A DNA stretch of 14,252 nucleotides from Thioalkalivibrio sp. (GTDB lineage Bacteria; Pseudomonadota; Gammaproteobacteria; Ectothiorhodospirales; Ectothiorhodospiraceae). The stretch covers positions 1-14,252 of the forward strand of contig JAGTVE010000046.1 of the NCBI GenBank assembly GCA_018224485.1, read 5' to 3'. Positions within the stretch are counted from its first letter, which is position 1. Each line of letters begins with the position of its first letter. The position numbers and the translations under genes were made by a program. Under the pieces are notes generated by a model. It searched no databases. It was not told where the DNA came from and saw nothing but the letters and a program-made list of their open reading frames with translations. Of the stretch, positions 1-7,198 are shown one piece after another.

Positions 1-3000
1 CGGTCGCAGGAATCGAGCACCTCCGTCGAACCGTCCGCGCGCTCGATCACGGTGCGGCCCGGCTGCCCCGCCCCGCCTCCGGCCAGGCCGAACGGCGGCA
101 CGCGACGCCGGTTTGCGAGGATCACCAACTCCATCGACTCCAGGAAACGCAGGCGCCGGATCACGCCGTCGCCGCCACGGAACCGGCCCTGCCCACCCGA
201 GCCGCGGCGGAGCGCAAAGGTCTCCACCCGCACGGGAAGGCGCGTCTCCAGCACCTCCGGATCGGTCAGACGCGAATTGGTCATGTGGGTCTGCACCGCG
301 TCCGTGCCCGGAAAGCCGGGACCGGCGCCGGAACCGCCGCAGACGGTCTCGTAGTACTGATGATCGCCATTGCCGAAGGTCAGGTTATTCATCGTCCCCT
401 GGGCGGCGGCGAGTTCCCCGAGCGCACCGAAGAGCGCGTCGGTGATCACCTGCGAGGTCTCCACGTTGCCCGCGACCACGGCCGCCGGAGCGACGGGGTC
501 CAGCATGCAGCCCGGCGGCATCACGATCTCCAGCGGCTCCATGCAGCCCTCGTTCAGCGGGATCGCGTCTGCGACCAGCGTCCGGAAGACATACAGCACC
601 GCCGCGCGGGCGATCGCCGCGGGCGCGTTGAAGTTGTCCCCCCTGAGGGCACTGGTTCCCGAGAAGTCCACCGTGATCCGTCCCGCTGCCGCGTCGGCTT
701 CCACCTGCACGCAGACCGCCGCGCCATTGTCCATCTCGTAGCGGAAGCGACCCGGGCGCAGGCGCGGGATGACCCCCCGAACCGCCGCCGCGGCATTGCG
801 CTGTACGTGGTGCATGTAGGCCTGCACCGTCGCGACCCCGTACTGCGCGACCATGCGCCCCAGTTCCGCCACACCCCGCGCGTTCGCCGCCACCTGCGCA
901 TGCAGGTCGGCCAGGTTCTGTTCCGGCTTGCGCGCCGGGTACGGGCCCCGGCGCAGCCGATCCAGCACCTGGCGGGTCTGGAACACCCCCTCCTGCACCA
1001 GCCGCATCGGCTCGATCAGCACCCCCTCCTCCTCGAGGGTGCGCGAGAAGGCCGGCATCGAGCCGGGCGTGATCCCGCCAATGTCCGCGTGGTGCCCGCG
1101 CGAGGCCACGTGGAACAGGATCTCGCGCTGATCGGCGGAGAAGACCGGGGTGATCACCGTGATATCCGGCAGGTGGGTGCCGCCCTCGTAGGGGTCGTTC
1201 AGCACGAAGACGTCGCCCGGTGCGATCGCGCTTGCGAAGCGCCGCAGCACCGCCTGCACGCTGGCACTCATCGAGCCGAGGTGCACCGGCATGTGCGGTG
1301 CGTTCGCGACCAGCCCGCCGCCGGCGTCGAACAGCGCGCAGGAGAAGTCCAACCGCTCCTTGATGTTCACCGAGTGGGCGGTGTTCTGCAGCGTGTAGCC
1401 CATCTGCTCGGCGATCGCCATGAATCGGCTGTTGAAGACCTCGAGCAGGCCGGGATCGCAGTCGGTGCCCACCTCCTTCCGGGCCGGCAGGGCCTCGACC
1501 CGCCGCAGCAGCAGCACGCCGCCGGCACGCACCTCGGCCTGCCAGCCGGGCTCCAGCACCACTGTGCCGTTGGCCTCGATCACGATCGCCGGCGCGGCCA
1601 TCACCTGGCCCGGGTGCAGATCCTCACGGCGGTACAACGGCACTGGTCGCGCGGTACCGTCGAAGACCGCCTCTACGCGGGTCAGCGGCTCCGGTTCGCT
1701 GAAGATCCCCTGCATCCCAGCACCCTGTCTCTCTTCCCGCATCCCGCCCACCGCCTCGACCACGCAGGTCGCGGCCACCAGCGGCCGGTCCTCCAGCAGG
1801 AAGCCGAAGCGCTCCCGGTAACCTTCCCGGAAGGCGGCGGCCATCTCCGGCACCGGACCCGCCGGGACCGCCAGCGCGGTATCCGAACCCTGGTAGCGGA
1901 TCTGGACCGAGGCGGTGACCCGGATGCGGTCCGTCTTCAGCCCCTGGTCTTTGAGTTCCTCCAGGGCCGCTGAACGCAGCGCGTCGGTGCAGGCCCGGAT
2001 CCGCTCCTGCGCCTCCCCGGCATCGAGCGGCTGCTCCAGGCTCTGCTCGCGCAGGGCGCGGACCTCGGCGATCCCCATCCCGTAGGCGGACAGCACCCCA
2101 GCAAGCGGGTGCAGCACCACCTCGCGCATGTTCAGTGCATCCGCCACCGCGCAGGCGTGTTGCCCGCCGGCGCCGCCGAAGCACACCAGCGCGTAGCGGG
2201 AAACGTCGTGGCCGCGCTGCACCGAGATGGTCTTGATCGCCTGCGCCATGTGTTCCACCGCGATGCGCAGAAAGGCCTCGGCGAGTTGTTCTGGGCTGCG
2301 GCCGGGACCGTTGCCGTCCGCCATGTCCGCCGCCATCGCGGTGAACAGCTCGCGCACCCGGCGTGAATCCAGCGGTTGGTCCTGGCGCGGACCGAACACC
2401 GCCGGGAAGTGCCCCGGCTGCAGGCGCCCCAGCATCACGTTGCAGTCGGTTACGGTCAGCGGACCCCCGCGGCGGTAGCTTGCGGGCCCGGGATCGGCAC
2501 CGGCCGACTCCGGCCCCACCCGCAGCCGCTGCCCGTCGAAGCGGCAGATCGAGCCGCCGCCGGCGGCGACGGTGTGGATGTCGAGCATCGGCGCGCGCAG
2601 GCGGACGCCGGCCACCTGCGTCTCGTAGACGCGTTCGAGTGTGCCGCCGTAGTGGGCCACGTCGGTGGAGGTACCACCCATGTCGAAGGTGATGATGCGC
2701 TCGAAGCCCGCCTGCCGAGCGACCTCCGTGGCACCGACGATCCCGCCGGCGGGCCCGGACAGGATCGCGTCCCGGCCCTGGAACAGCGTGGCATCGGTGA
2801 GTCCGCCACTCGACTGCATGAACTGCAGGTGGACACCACCCAGCGCCTCGGACACCCGGTCCACGTAGCGGCGCAGGATCGGCGACAGGTAGGCATCGAC
2901 GGCCGTGGTGTCGCCGCGCCCCACCAGCTTGATCAGCGCGCTGGTCTCGTGGCTGGTCGAGACCTGCCCGAAACCCGCCGCGCGCGCAAGTCGTCCGATG

Positions 3001-3527
3001 GCCCGTTCGTGCTCCGGGTAGCGGTAGCCGTGCATGCAGACGATCGCCACCGCACGAAGGCCCTCGGCACGTGCCCGCTCGAGCCGCGGCCGCAGGTCCT
3101 CGAGGTCCGGCGGCACCAGCACCGTGCCATCCGCCGCAACCCGCTCGTCGACCTCCTCGACCCGAGCGTACAGTTGCTCCGGCAGCACGATCTGCCGGGC
3201 GAAGATCTCCGGTCGCGCCTGGTAGCCGATGCGCAGCGCATCGCCGAGGCCACGGGTGATCACCAGCAGGGTCGGCTCGCCCTTGCGCTCCAGCAGCGCG
3301 TTGGTCGCGACCGTGGTGCCCATCTTCACCACCTCGATCGTCCCCGACGGCACGGGCGCGCCGGGGGCGAGCCCCAGCATGTCCCGGATGCCCTGCACCG
3401 CCGCGTCGACGTAGGCCTCAGGGTTCTCGGAGAGCAGCTTGCGCGCGATCAGGCGCCCGTCCGGCGCCCGCGCCACCACGTCGGTGAAGGTGCCGCCGCG
3501 ATCAATCCAGAATTGCCAGCCGGCCAT
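1..3527 (-). CDS. oplAH: 5-oxoprolinase (HyuA-HyuB fusion), 3' end cut by window edge
   Basis: ATP-dependent 5-oxoprolinase, which opens 5-oxo-L-proline to L-glutamate in the cytoplasm (gamma-glutamyl cycle and salvage of spontaneously formed pyroglutamate). The frame is open from ATG at 3527 to the left edge, 1175 codons; the family usually has about 1200, so only the extreme C-terminus, probably with the glycine-rich tail, is missing. Visible in order: an N-terminal IDRGGTFTDV phosphate-binding motif (residues 8-17) and KMGTTVATNALLERKGE of the HyuA N-domain; a second DMGGTSTDV motif near residue 280; then from about residue 690 the HyuB part, with NTAHSVNIKERLDFSCALFD, NDPYEGGTHLPD, RGHHADIGGITPGSMP, GNVETSQVITDALFGALG and QTHMTNSRLTDPEVLE. 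The first motif and the fused order fit 5-oxoprolinase better than a split N-methylhydantoinase. AGGTGG lies just upstream of the start. I found no frameshift. A related acetone-carboxylase or hydantoinase substrate is less likely. Confidence 0.93.
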   Translation of the reverse strand, partial: MAGWQFWIDRGGTFTDVVARAPDGRLIARKLLSENPEAYVDAAVQGIRDMLGLAPGAPVPSGTIEVVKMGTTVATNALLERKGEPTLLVITRGLGDALRIGYQARPEIFARQIVLPEQLYARVEEVDERVAADGTVLVPPDLEDLRPRLERARAEGLRAVAIVCMHGYRYPEHERAIGRLARAAGFGQVSTSHETSALIKLVGRGDTTAVDAYLSPILRRYVDRVSEALGGVHLQFMQSSGGLTDATLFQGRDAILSGPAGGIVGATEVARQAGFERIITFDMGGTSTDVAHYGGTLERVYETQVAGVRLRAPMLDIHTVAAGGGSICRFDGQRLRVGPESAGADPGPASYRRGGPLTVTDCNVMLGRLQPGHFPAVFGPRQDQPLDSRRVRELFTAMAADMADGNGPGRSPEQLAEAFLRIAVEHMAQAIKTISVQRGHDVSRYALVCFGGAGGQHACAVADALNMREVVLHPLAGVLSAYGMGIAEVRALREQSLEQPLDAGEAQERIRACTDALRSAALEELKDQGLKTDRIRVTASVQIRYQGSDTALAVPAGPVPEMAAAFREGYRERFGFLLEDRPLVAATCVVEAVGGMREERQGAGMQGIFSEPEPLTRVEAVFDGTARPVPLYRREDLHPGQVMAAPAIVIEANGTVVLEPGWQAEVRAGGVLLLRRVEALPARKEVGTDCDPGLLEVFNSRFMAIAEQMGYTLQNTAHSVNIKERLDFSCALFDAGGGLVANAPHMPVHLGSMSASVQAVLRRFASAIAPGDVFVLNDPYEGGTHLPDITVITPVFSADQREILFHVASRGHHADIGGITPGSMPAFSRTLEEEGVLIEPMRLVQEGVFQTRQVLDRLRRGPYPARKPEQNLADLHAQVAANARGVAELGRMVAQYGVATVQAYMHHVQRNAAAAVRGVIPRLRPGRFRYEMDNGAAVCVQVEADAAAGRITVDFSGTSALRGDNFNAPAAIARAAVLYVFRTLVADAIPLNEGCMEPLEIVMPPGCMLDPVAPAAVVAGNVETSQVITDALFGALGELAAAQGTMNNLTFGNGDHQYYETVCGGSGAGPGFPGTDAVQTHMTNSRLTDPEVLETRLPVRVETFALRRGSGGQGRFRGGDGVIRRLRFLESMELVILANRRRVPPFGLAGGGAGQPGRTVIERADGSTEVLDSCD

Positions 3528-3560
3528 CGTCACCCACCTGTCGAGAAGACCGCGGGGCAA

Positions 3561-3608
3561 GGGAAGGCCCCCTCCCCGGGTTGCCGGGAAGGGTTGGGGT
3601 GGGGGCCC
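3561..3608. repeat. GC-rich intergenic repeat / hairpin upstream of the oxoprolinase
   Basis: A C-run followed by a G-run sits between two genes on the minus strand. The core hairpin pairs 3570-3579 with 3584-3593 (10 positions, one mismatch, loop GTTG). It is followed by GGGTTGGGGTGGGGG, whose end can also pair with 3566-3571. The pattern resembles the CCCTCTCCC / GGGAGAGGGTTGGGGTGAGGG intergenic repeat scattered through many proteobacterial genomes; that resemblance is from memory. No T-tract follows, so a role as intrinsic terminator for the small upstream gene is uncertain. It could also affect the oxoprolinase leader. Confidence 0.5.
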
Positions 3609-3624
3609 GGCACGGAGGATGCCG

Positions 3625-3858
3625 TCAGCGCTCGAGCGCGTCCAGCCGCTGCCGGCGCTCTTCGGCAGAGTCCTGCATAAACTGCTGCATGTTTTGCTCG
3701 AAGGCGGGCAGGTCCTGAGGGCGCTGCGGCACGCGCGGTGCCTGCGACGCCGCCCCGCCATCCGGCGCCTCGATCGACCGGGCGGGAGGCCCGCCGAGCT
3801 GCTGGTAAACGAGGAATCCCGCGATCAGCAGGGCGAGCAACAGCAGGATCATGCGCAT
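3625..3858 (-). CDS. Small membrane-anchored protein of unknown function (77 aa)
   Basis: No family recognised. The protein opens with one hydrophobic segment, MRMILLLLALLIAGFLVYQQ (residues 1-20), without a lipobox or a clear signal-peptidase site. This suggests an inner-membrane anchor with the rest outside the cytoplasm, or an uncleaved signal. A proline/alanine-rich linker follows (about 24-48), then a charged, probably helical tail with FEQNMQQFMQDSAEERRQRLDALER. The gene lies between dksA and the oxoprolinase on the same strand, 112 bp after dksA. No strong ribosome site is visible, and the start could be the second ATG at 3852. A 111-codon frame on the same strand (3530-3865) overlaps it but looks like low-complexity shadow. 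The membrane segment and helical tail are why I accept this frame. Confidence 0.6.
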   Translation of the reverse strand: MRMILLLLALLIAGFLVYQQLGGPPARSIEAPDGGAASQAPRVPQRPQDLPAFEQNMQQFMQDSAEERRQRLDALER

Positions 3859-3970
3859 GGGGCACCGAGGGCGCGGACCATGCCGCCAGGGCCGTTGATC
3901 ACCAAGCCCCTCGGCGCTGCATCGACCGCGAAGGGCCGCTGGCAGTGATCAGGAACCGGGCAGGCTTCCA

Positions 3971-4381
3971 CTAATCGCCCCGGCGGTGTTCGTCCCGCTC
4001 GTGGGCCTCCTGCGCCTCGACGCTGAGCGTTGCGATCGGGCGTGCCTCCAGGCGCGCAATGCCGATCGGTTCGCCGGTCTCCTCACAATAACCGTACTCG
4101 CCCCGGTCGATCCGGCGCAGCGCCGCGTCGATCTTGCCGATCAGCTTCCGGTAGCGGTCCCTGGTGCGCAGCTCGAGCGTGGCCTCCGACTCGTGCGACG
4201 CGCGGTCGTTCGGATCCGGCTCCTGCCAGCTCTCGCTGCGCAGGTGCTTGAGCGTGTCCTCCGACTCCTGGATCAGCTCCTCCCGCCACGCCTCCAGCTT
4301 GCGCCGGAAATATTCGAGCTGCTGCGGGTTCATGTAGGGCTCATCCGCTGAGGGACGGTAATCCTGTGATGCCTGTTGCAT
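3971..4381 (-). CDS. dksA: DksA/TraR-family RNA polymerase regulator, single-cysteine type
   Basis: DksA binds the RNA polymerase secondary channel and, with ppGpp, represses stable-RNA promoters and activates amino-acid promoters. The 136-aa product shows YMNPQQLEYFRRKLEAWREEL (from 16), the coiled-coil tip PDPNDRA with D56, D59 and A61 matching E. coli D71, D74 and A76, LELRTRDRYRKLIGKI, and the C-terminal GIARLEARPIATLS. The four zinc-binding cysteines of E. coli are reduced to one: CEET at 99-102 replaces CxxC, and the second pair is Ser and Ala. Such C-T-S-A DksA proteins are known in other proteobacteria and can work without zinc. I chose the ATG at 4381 by family length; a GGAGG stands only 1 nt before it, which is too close to be ideal. 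An upstream in-frame ATG at 4516 would run through the divergent promoter region and matches nothing in the family. Confidence 0.93.
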   Translation of the reverse strand: MQQASQDYRPSADEPYMNPQQLEYFRRKLEAWREELIQESEDTLKHLRSESWQEPDPNDRASHESEATLELRTRDRYRKLIGKIDAALRRIDRGEYGYCEETGEPIGIARLEARPIATLSVEAQEAHERDEHRRGD

Positions 4382-4460
4382 GCCTCCACCCTTTACACTC
4401 GACCCGCCCCGGTCGCGTAGACGGGGTGGGAAACGGAAGTCTTTTCCCTGCAATTCGACC

Positions 4461-4466
4461 AGTATA
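4461..4466 (-). promoter_or_regulatory. Possible -10 box for dksA in the divergent dksA/cpdA gap
   Basis: Read on the minus strand, TATACT matches the sigma-70 -10 consensus in 5 of 6 positions and lies about 80 bp before the dksA start. The overlapping plus-strand TATAGT (4463-4468) could serve cpdA, 69 bp before its GTG. No convincing -35 accompanies either one, so both assignments are tentative. Confidence 0.35.
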
Positions 4467-4536
4467 GTCCAAGGCGTTACCTTTACGCGCGCGTCCGTCG
4501 GGACGTGCTCCGACAACGCGGCAGGAGGGCAGGCAG

Positions 4537-5331
4537 GTGACGACGGCCCGCAATGTATTCACGGTGGTTCAGATCAGCGATCCGCACCTGGGCCTGCAAC
4601 CGGGCCCGATCCGCACCGGCTACCCGGACAGCGACGCCCAGCTCGCGGCGGTGCTCGACGACGCCCTCCGGCACCAGGGCGATGCCGATCTCGCGCTCGT
4701 CACCGGGGACCTGGCGGAGGATCCCGTGCCCGCAGTCTACCAGCGCCTGATCGGCCATCTCGCGCGCCTGCCCGCGCCCATGCTCGCGCTGGCTGGCAAC
4801 CACGACGACCGCGGCATCGCGCGCGACGCCTTCGTCGGCGCCGGGCACGGATTCGAGGGCGAGCGGGTCCTCGGCGACTGGCTGGTGATCGGGCTGGACT
4901 CCTGCTGGCCCGGGCACACCGCCGGATGGGTGCAGAAGCCAGAGCTCGAGCGCCTCGCGGACAGCATCGAACGGCATCCGGGCCACTGGGTGCTGGTCGC
5001 GGTGCATCATCCGCTGGTGCGGGTGGGCAGCCGCTGGCTGGACCGGCTGACGCTGACGAACGGAGACGAGGTGCTGGCGGCACTGGCACGCCACCCCCGG
5101 GTGCGGGCCTGCATCTTCGGACACATCCATCAGGGCTACGATGCGATGCACGGCTCGATCCGCCTGCTCGGCTGTCCCTCCACGCTGGTGCAATTCCTGC
5201 CGGAGGCTGCGGACTTTGCGCTGGAACCGGTGGAATCGGGATACCGCGTGCTGCGGCTGCATCACGACGGCAGCGTCGAGACCGAGCTCCGGCGCGTCCC
5301 GGGAACCCGGCCGACGGGATTGCCGGCATGA
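4537..5331 (+). CDS. cpdA: 3',5'-cyclic-AMP phosphodiesterase CpdA (class III)
   Basis: A metallophosphoesterase that hydrolyses cAMP to AMP in the cytoplasm and so damps CRP signalling. The 264-aa protein has the full set of metal ligands: D15 and H17 in ISDPHLG, D58 in TGDLAED, N88-H89-D90 in AGNHD, H157-H158 in VHHPL, and H196 and H198 in FGHIHQ. CpdA-specific stretches are also present: SRWLDRLTLTNGDEVLAAL, LLGCPSTLVQF and the C-terminal SGYRVLRLHHDGSVET, close to E. coli CpdA (275 aa). Start: GTG at 4537 with AGGAGG at a good distance. Its stop overlaps the start of amgK by ATGA, so the two are probably translationally coupled. First gene of cpdA-amgK-murU. Some class III enzymes also act on other phosphodiesters, so cAMP is the likely rather than the proven substrate. 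Confidence 0.92.
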   Translation: MTTARNVFTVVQISDPHLGLQPGPIRTGYPDSDAQLAAVLDDALRHQGDADLALVTGDLAEDPVPAVYQRLIGHLARLPAPMLALAGNHDDRGIARDAFVGAGHGFEGERVLGDWLVIGLDSCWPGHTAGWVQKPELERLADSIERHPGHWVLVAVHHPLVRVGSRWLDRLTLTNGDEVLAALARHPRVRACIFGHIHQGYDAMHGSIRLLGCPSTLVQFLPEAADFALEPVESGYRVLRLHHDGSVETELRRVPGTRPTGLPA

Positions 5332-6365
5332 GCCACGCCGCCCCGGCAGCAGTGGCGGACCCTCGGCGTGCGGCCCTCGATCGCTGGCTGCGGAGCATCC
5401 ACCCCGGGTTCACGCCCGCCTGCCCGCTGGGCAGCGACGCCAGCTTCCGGCGTTATTTCCGCAGCATCCGCGATACCACCAGTCACGTGGTGATGGATGC
5501 GCCACCGGAACACGAGGATGTCGGGCCCTTCCTGCGGGTCGCGGCGATCCTGCGCGCACTCGGCCTGCGCGCGCCGGAGGTGCTGGCCGCGGATCCTGAG
5601 CAGGGATTCGTGCTGCTGGAGGACCTGGGGGACCGGACCTTCACCCGCGCGCTGGCACAGGGCATGCCGGAGGAGGACCTCTACCGCATCGCGGCCGGGA
5701 CCCTGCGCAGGCTCCAGGCGCGCTGGGCGGAGCGCCCGGACGCCATCGCCCCCGAGGCGGACAGGATTCCCGTTTACGATCATTCCCGGCTCCTGGACGA
5801 GGCCCGTCTGCTGGTCGACTGGTACTGGCCCGAGGTGCATGGCACGCCGGCCCCGGAAACGGTCCGCGACGGCTTCGACCAGGCCTGGCGAGAGGTGCTC
5901 CACCGGCTGCCGGAGCTGCCGGCGACCCTGGTTCTGCGCGACTTCCACGTCGACAACCTTATGCTGCTCCCGGGTGCCGGCGACGCCGAGGGCTGCGGCC
6001 TGCTGGACTTCCAGGACGCGGTGATCGGCAGTCCCGCCTATGACCTGGTATCGCTGCTGGAAGACGCACGCCGGGACGTGTCTCCGGCCGTTGCGCAGGC
6101 GATCCTCGAGGACACGCTGGCGGCCGGACCGTGGTCCGCCGGCCCGTTCCTGCACCATTACCGCGTGCTCGGGGTCCAGCGAACGGTGAAGGTCATTGGC
6201 ATCTTTACCCGTCTTGCACGCCGCGACCTGAAGCCCGCCTACCAGGTCCACCAGCCGCGGCTCTGGCGCCTGCTGGAGGGGGGACTGCAGGCAGCGGAAC
6301 TCGAACCGGTGGCCGGGTGGTTCCGAAGGCACTTCCGGGCGGATGGACGACCTTGCGCGCGATGA
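5328..6365 (+). CDS. amgK: N-acetylmuramate / N-acetylglucosamine anomeric kinase AmgK
   Basis: Sugar kinase of the aminoglycoside-phosphotransferase fold that phosphorylates C1 of MurNAc (and GlcNAc) in the peptidoglycan-recycling route bypassing de novo UDP-MurNAc synthesis. The 345 aa (P. putida AmgK is about 340) show SDASFRRYFR (36-45) in the nucleotide lobe, FVLLEDLGDRTF (94-105), the catalytic loop LRDFHVDNLM (203-212, D205 as base) and the metal-binding LLDFQDA (225-231), followed by GSPAYDLVSLLEDARRDV. The C-terminal GVQRTVKVIGIFTRLARRD is typical of the family. The start ATG overlaps the cpdA stop as ATGA. A much longer in-frame opening upstream (from 4380) runs through cpdA in another frame and has no family match. 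MurU follows with overlap, which strongly supports AmgK rather than another aminoglycoside-kinase-like enzyme. Confidence 0.94.
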   Translation: MSHAAPAAVADPRRAALDRWLRSIHPGFTPACPLGSDASFRRYFRSIRDTTSHVVMDAPPEHEDVGPFLRVAAILRALGLRAPEVLAADPEQGFVLLEDLGDRTFTRALAQGMPEEDLYRIAAGTLRRLQARWAERPDAIAPEADRIPVYDHSRLLDEARLLVDWYWPEVHGTPAPETVRDGFDQAWREVLHRLPELPATLVLRDFHVDNLMLLPGAGDAEGCGLLDFQDAVIGSPAYDLVSLLEDARRDVSPAVAQAILEDTLAAGPWSAGPFLHHYRVLGVQRTVKVIGIFTRLARRDLKPAYQVHQPRLWRLLEGGLQAAELEPVAGWFRRHFRADGRPCAR

Positions 6366-7036
6366 TCCTCGCCGCGGGGCGCGGCGAACGGATGCGCCCG
6401 CTCACCGACCGGACCCCGAAGCCGCTGCTGACTGTCGGCGGCGTTCCGCTGATCGAGCACACGATCGCGCGCCTGCGCTCGGCCGGCTACCGGAATCTGG
6501 TGATCAACCTCGGCCACCTCGGCGAACAGATCGAGGACCGTCTGGGGACCGGAGAGCGCCTCGGGGTGGCGATCCGCTACTCCCGGGAACCGCCGGGTGC
6601 CCTGGAGACCGCCGGCGGCATCCGCGAGGCCCTGCCGTGGCTGGACGCAGCGCCATTTCTGGTGATCAACGGTGACATCTGGTGCGATCATCCGCTGCGC
6701 CCGCCGGTACTGGAGTCCGCAACGCTGGCCCACTTGGTCCTGGCAGCCAACCCGGCCCATCACCCGGGCGGTGACTTCACGCTGGAGGCGGGGCGCGTCG
6801 GCCTTTCGGCGGGCCACCGCCACACCTTCTCGGGCATCGGCTGGTACCGGCCCGAACTCTTCGCGGAGCTGCCGCGCGGGCGAAGACCGCTGGCGCCGGT
6901 GCTGCGCGCGGCCATCGCGCAGCACCGGGTGACCGGCGAGCTGCACGCGCAAACCTGGATCGACATCGGGACCCCGGAGCGCCTGGAGCAACTGGATCGG
7001 GACTACCGGAAAGAAGAGCCGGACGCGCCGGGTTGA
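6353..7036 (+). CDS. murU: N-acetylmuramate alpha-1-phosphate uridylyltransferase MurU
   Basis: Nucleotidyltransferase that converts MurNAc-alpha-1-phosphate and UTP to UDP-MurNAc, the step after AmgK. This recycling route by-passes MurA and is linked to intrinsic fosfomycin tolerance in pseudomonads. Motifs: ILAAGRGERMRPLT with downstream PKPLL (nucleotide binding), INLGHLGEQIEDRLG, ETAGGIREALP, the metal-binding NGDIWCD, and HTFSGIGWYRPELF and TWIDIGTPERLEQL near the end. Length is 227 aa, close to the 223 aa of P. putida MurU. Start: I chose TTG at 6353, which gives MRAMILAAG, the conserved N-terminus of the family (M-K/R-A-M-I-L-A-A-G). The ATG at 6362, which overlaps the amgK stop as ATGA, is the alternative and would lose three residues. 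Last gene of the cpdA-amgK-murU operon. Confidence 0.93.
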   Translation: MRAMILAAGRGERMRPLTDRTPKPLLTVGGVPLIEHTIARLRSAGYRNLVINLGHLGEQIEDRLGTGERLGVAIRYSREPPGALETAGGIREALPWLDAAPFLVINGDIWCDHPLRPPVLESATLAHLVLAANPAHHPGGDFTLEAGRVGLSAGHRHTFSGIGWYRPELFAELPRGRRPLAPVLRAAIAQHRVTGELHAQTWIDIGTPERLEQLDRDYRKEEPDAPG

Positions 7037-7082
7037 ATGCTCAGCAGAACACCCTTCGGAGAAGACCGGCGGGAGAAATCCT

Positions 7083-7110
7083 TCAGGGCCTGATCCGGAT
7101 GTGGCCCTGA
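7083..7110. terminator. Hairpin between convergent murU and the anti-sigma gene
   Basis: TCAGGGCC (7083-7090) and GGCCCTGA (7103-7110) form a perfect 8-bp stem around a 12-nt loop that itself holds the palindrome ATCCGGAT. It lies in the 162-bp gap between two converging genes, where a bidirectional terminator would be expected. No T-tract follows on either strand, so termination is only suggested by position. The rest of the gap shows nothing I can interpret. Confidence 0.4.
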
Positions 7111-7198
7111 CCCGAGAAATGGACACCGGGCGGCAGCCCGCGCACCACGATGCCGGTGTTCAACGCGCCGCCCCTCGACACCGTCGCGTCCGGACACC

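Noticed and set aside
760..800. Suspected frameshift in the HyuB part of the oxoprolinase
   Set aside because: A recount of the C-run (six bases at 773-778) keeps the frame open and gives the expected sequence after NAAAAVRG, so the gene is intact.
285..1973. Long plus-strand open frame (562 codons)
   Set aside because: Antisense to the oxoprolinase; His/Arg/Gly-rich translation without any family motif, a usual by-product of GC-rich coding DNA.
2376..3680. Plus-strand open frame of 434 codons
   Set aside because: Also antisense to the oxoprolinase and running past its start; low-complexity composition, no recognisable domain.
3530..3865. Alternative minus-strand frame of 111 codons overlapping the small membrane protein
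   Set aside because: Ala/Arg/Pro-rich low-complexity product that runs through the GC-rich repeat; the 77-codon frame has a proper membrane segment.
4382..4516. N-terminal extension of DksA from the ATG at 4516
   Set aside because: The extra 45 residues match nothing in the family and would cover the divergent promoter region.
4380..5327. Long in-frame extension upstream of amgK
   Set aside because: It lies in another frame of cpdA and has no AmgK similarity; the ATGA overlap at 5328 gives the right length.
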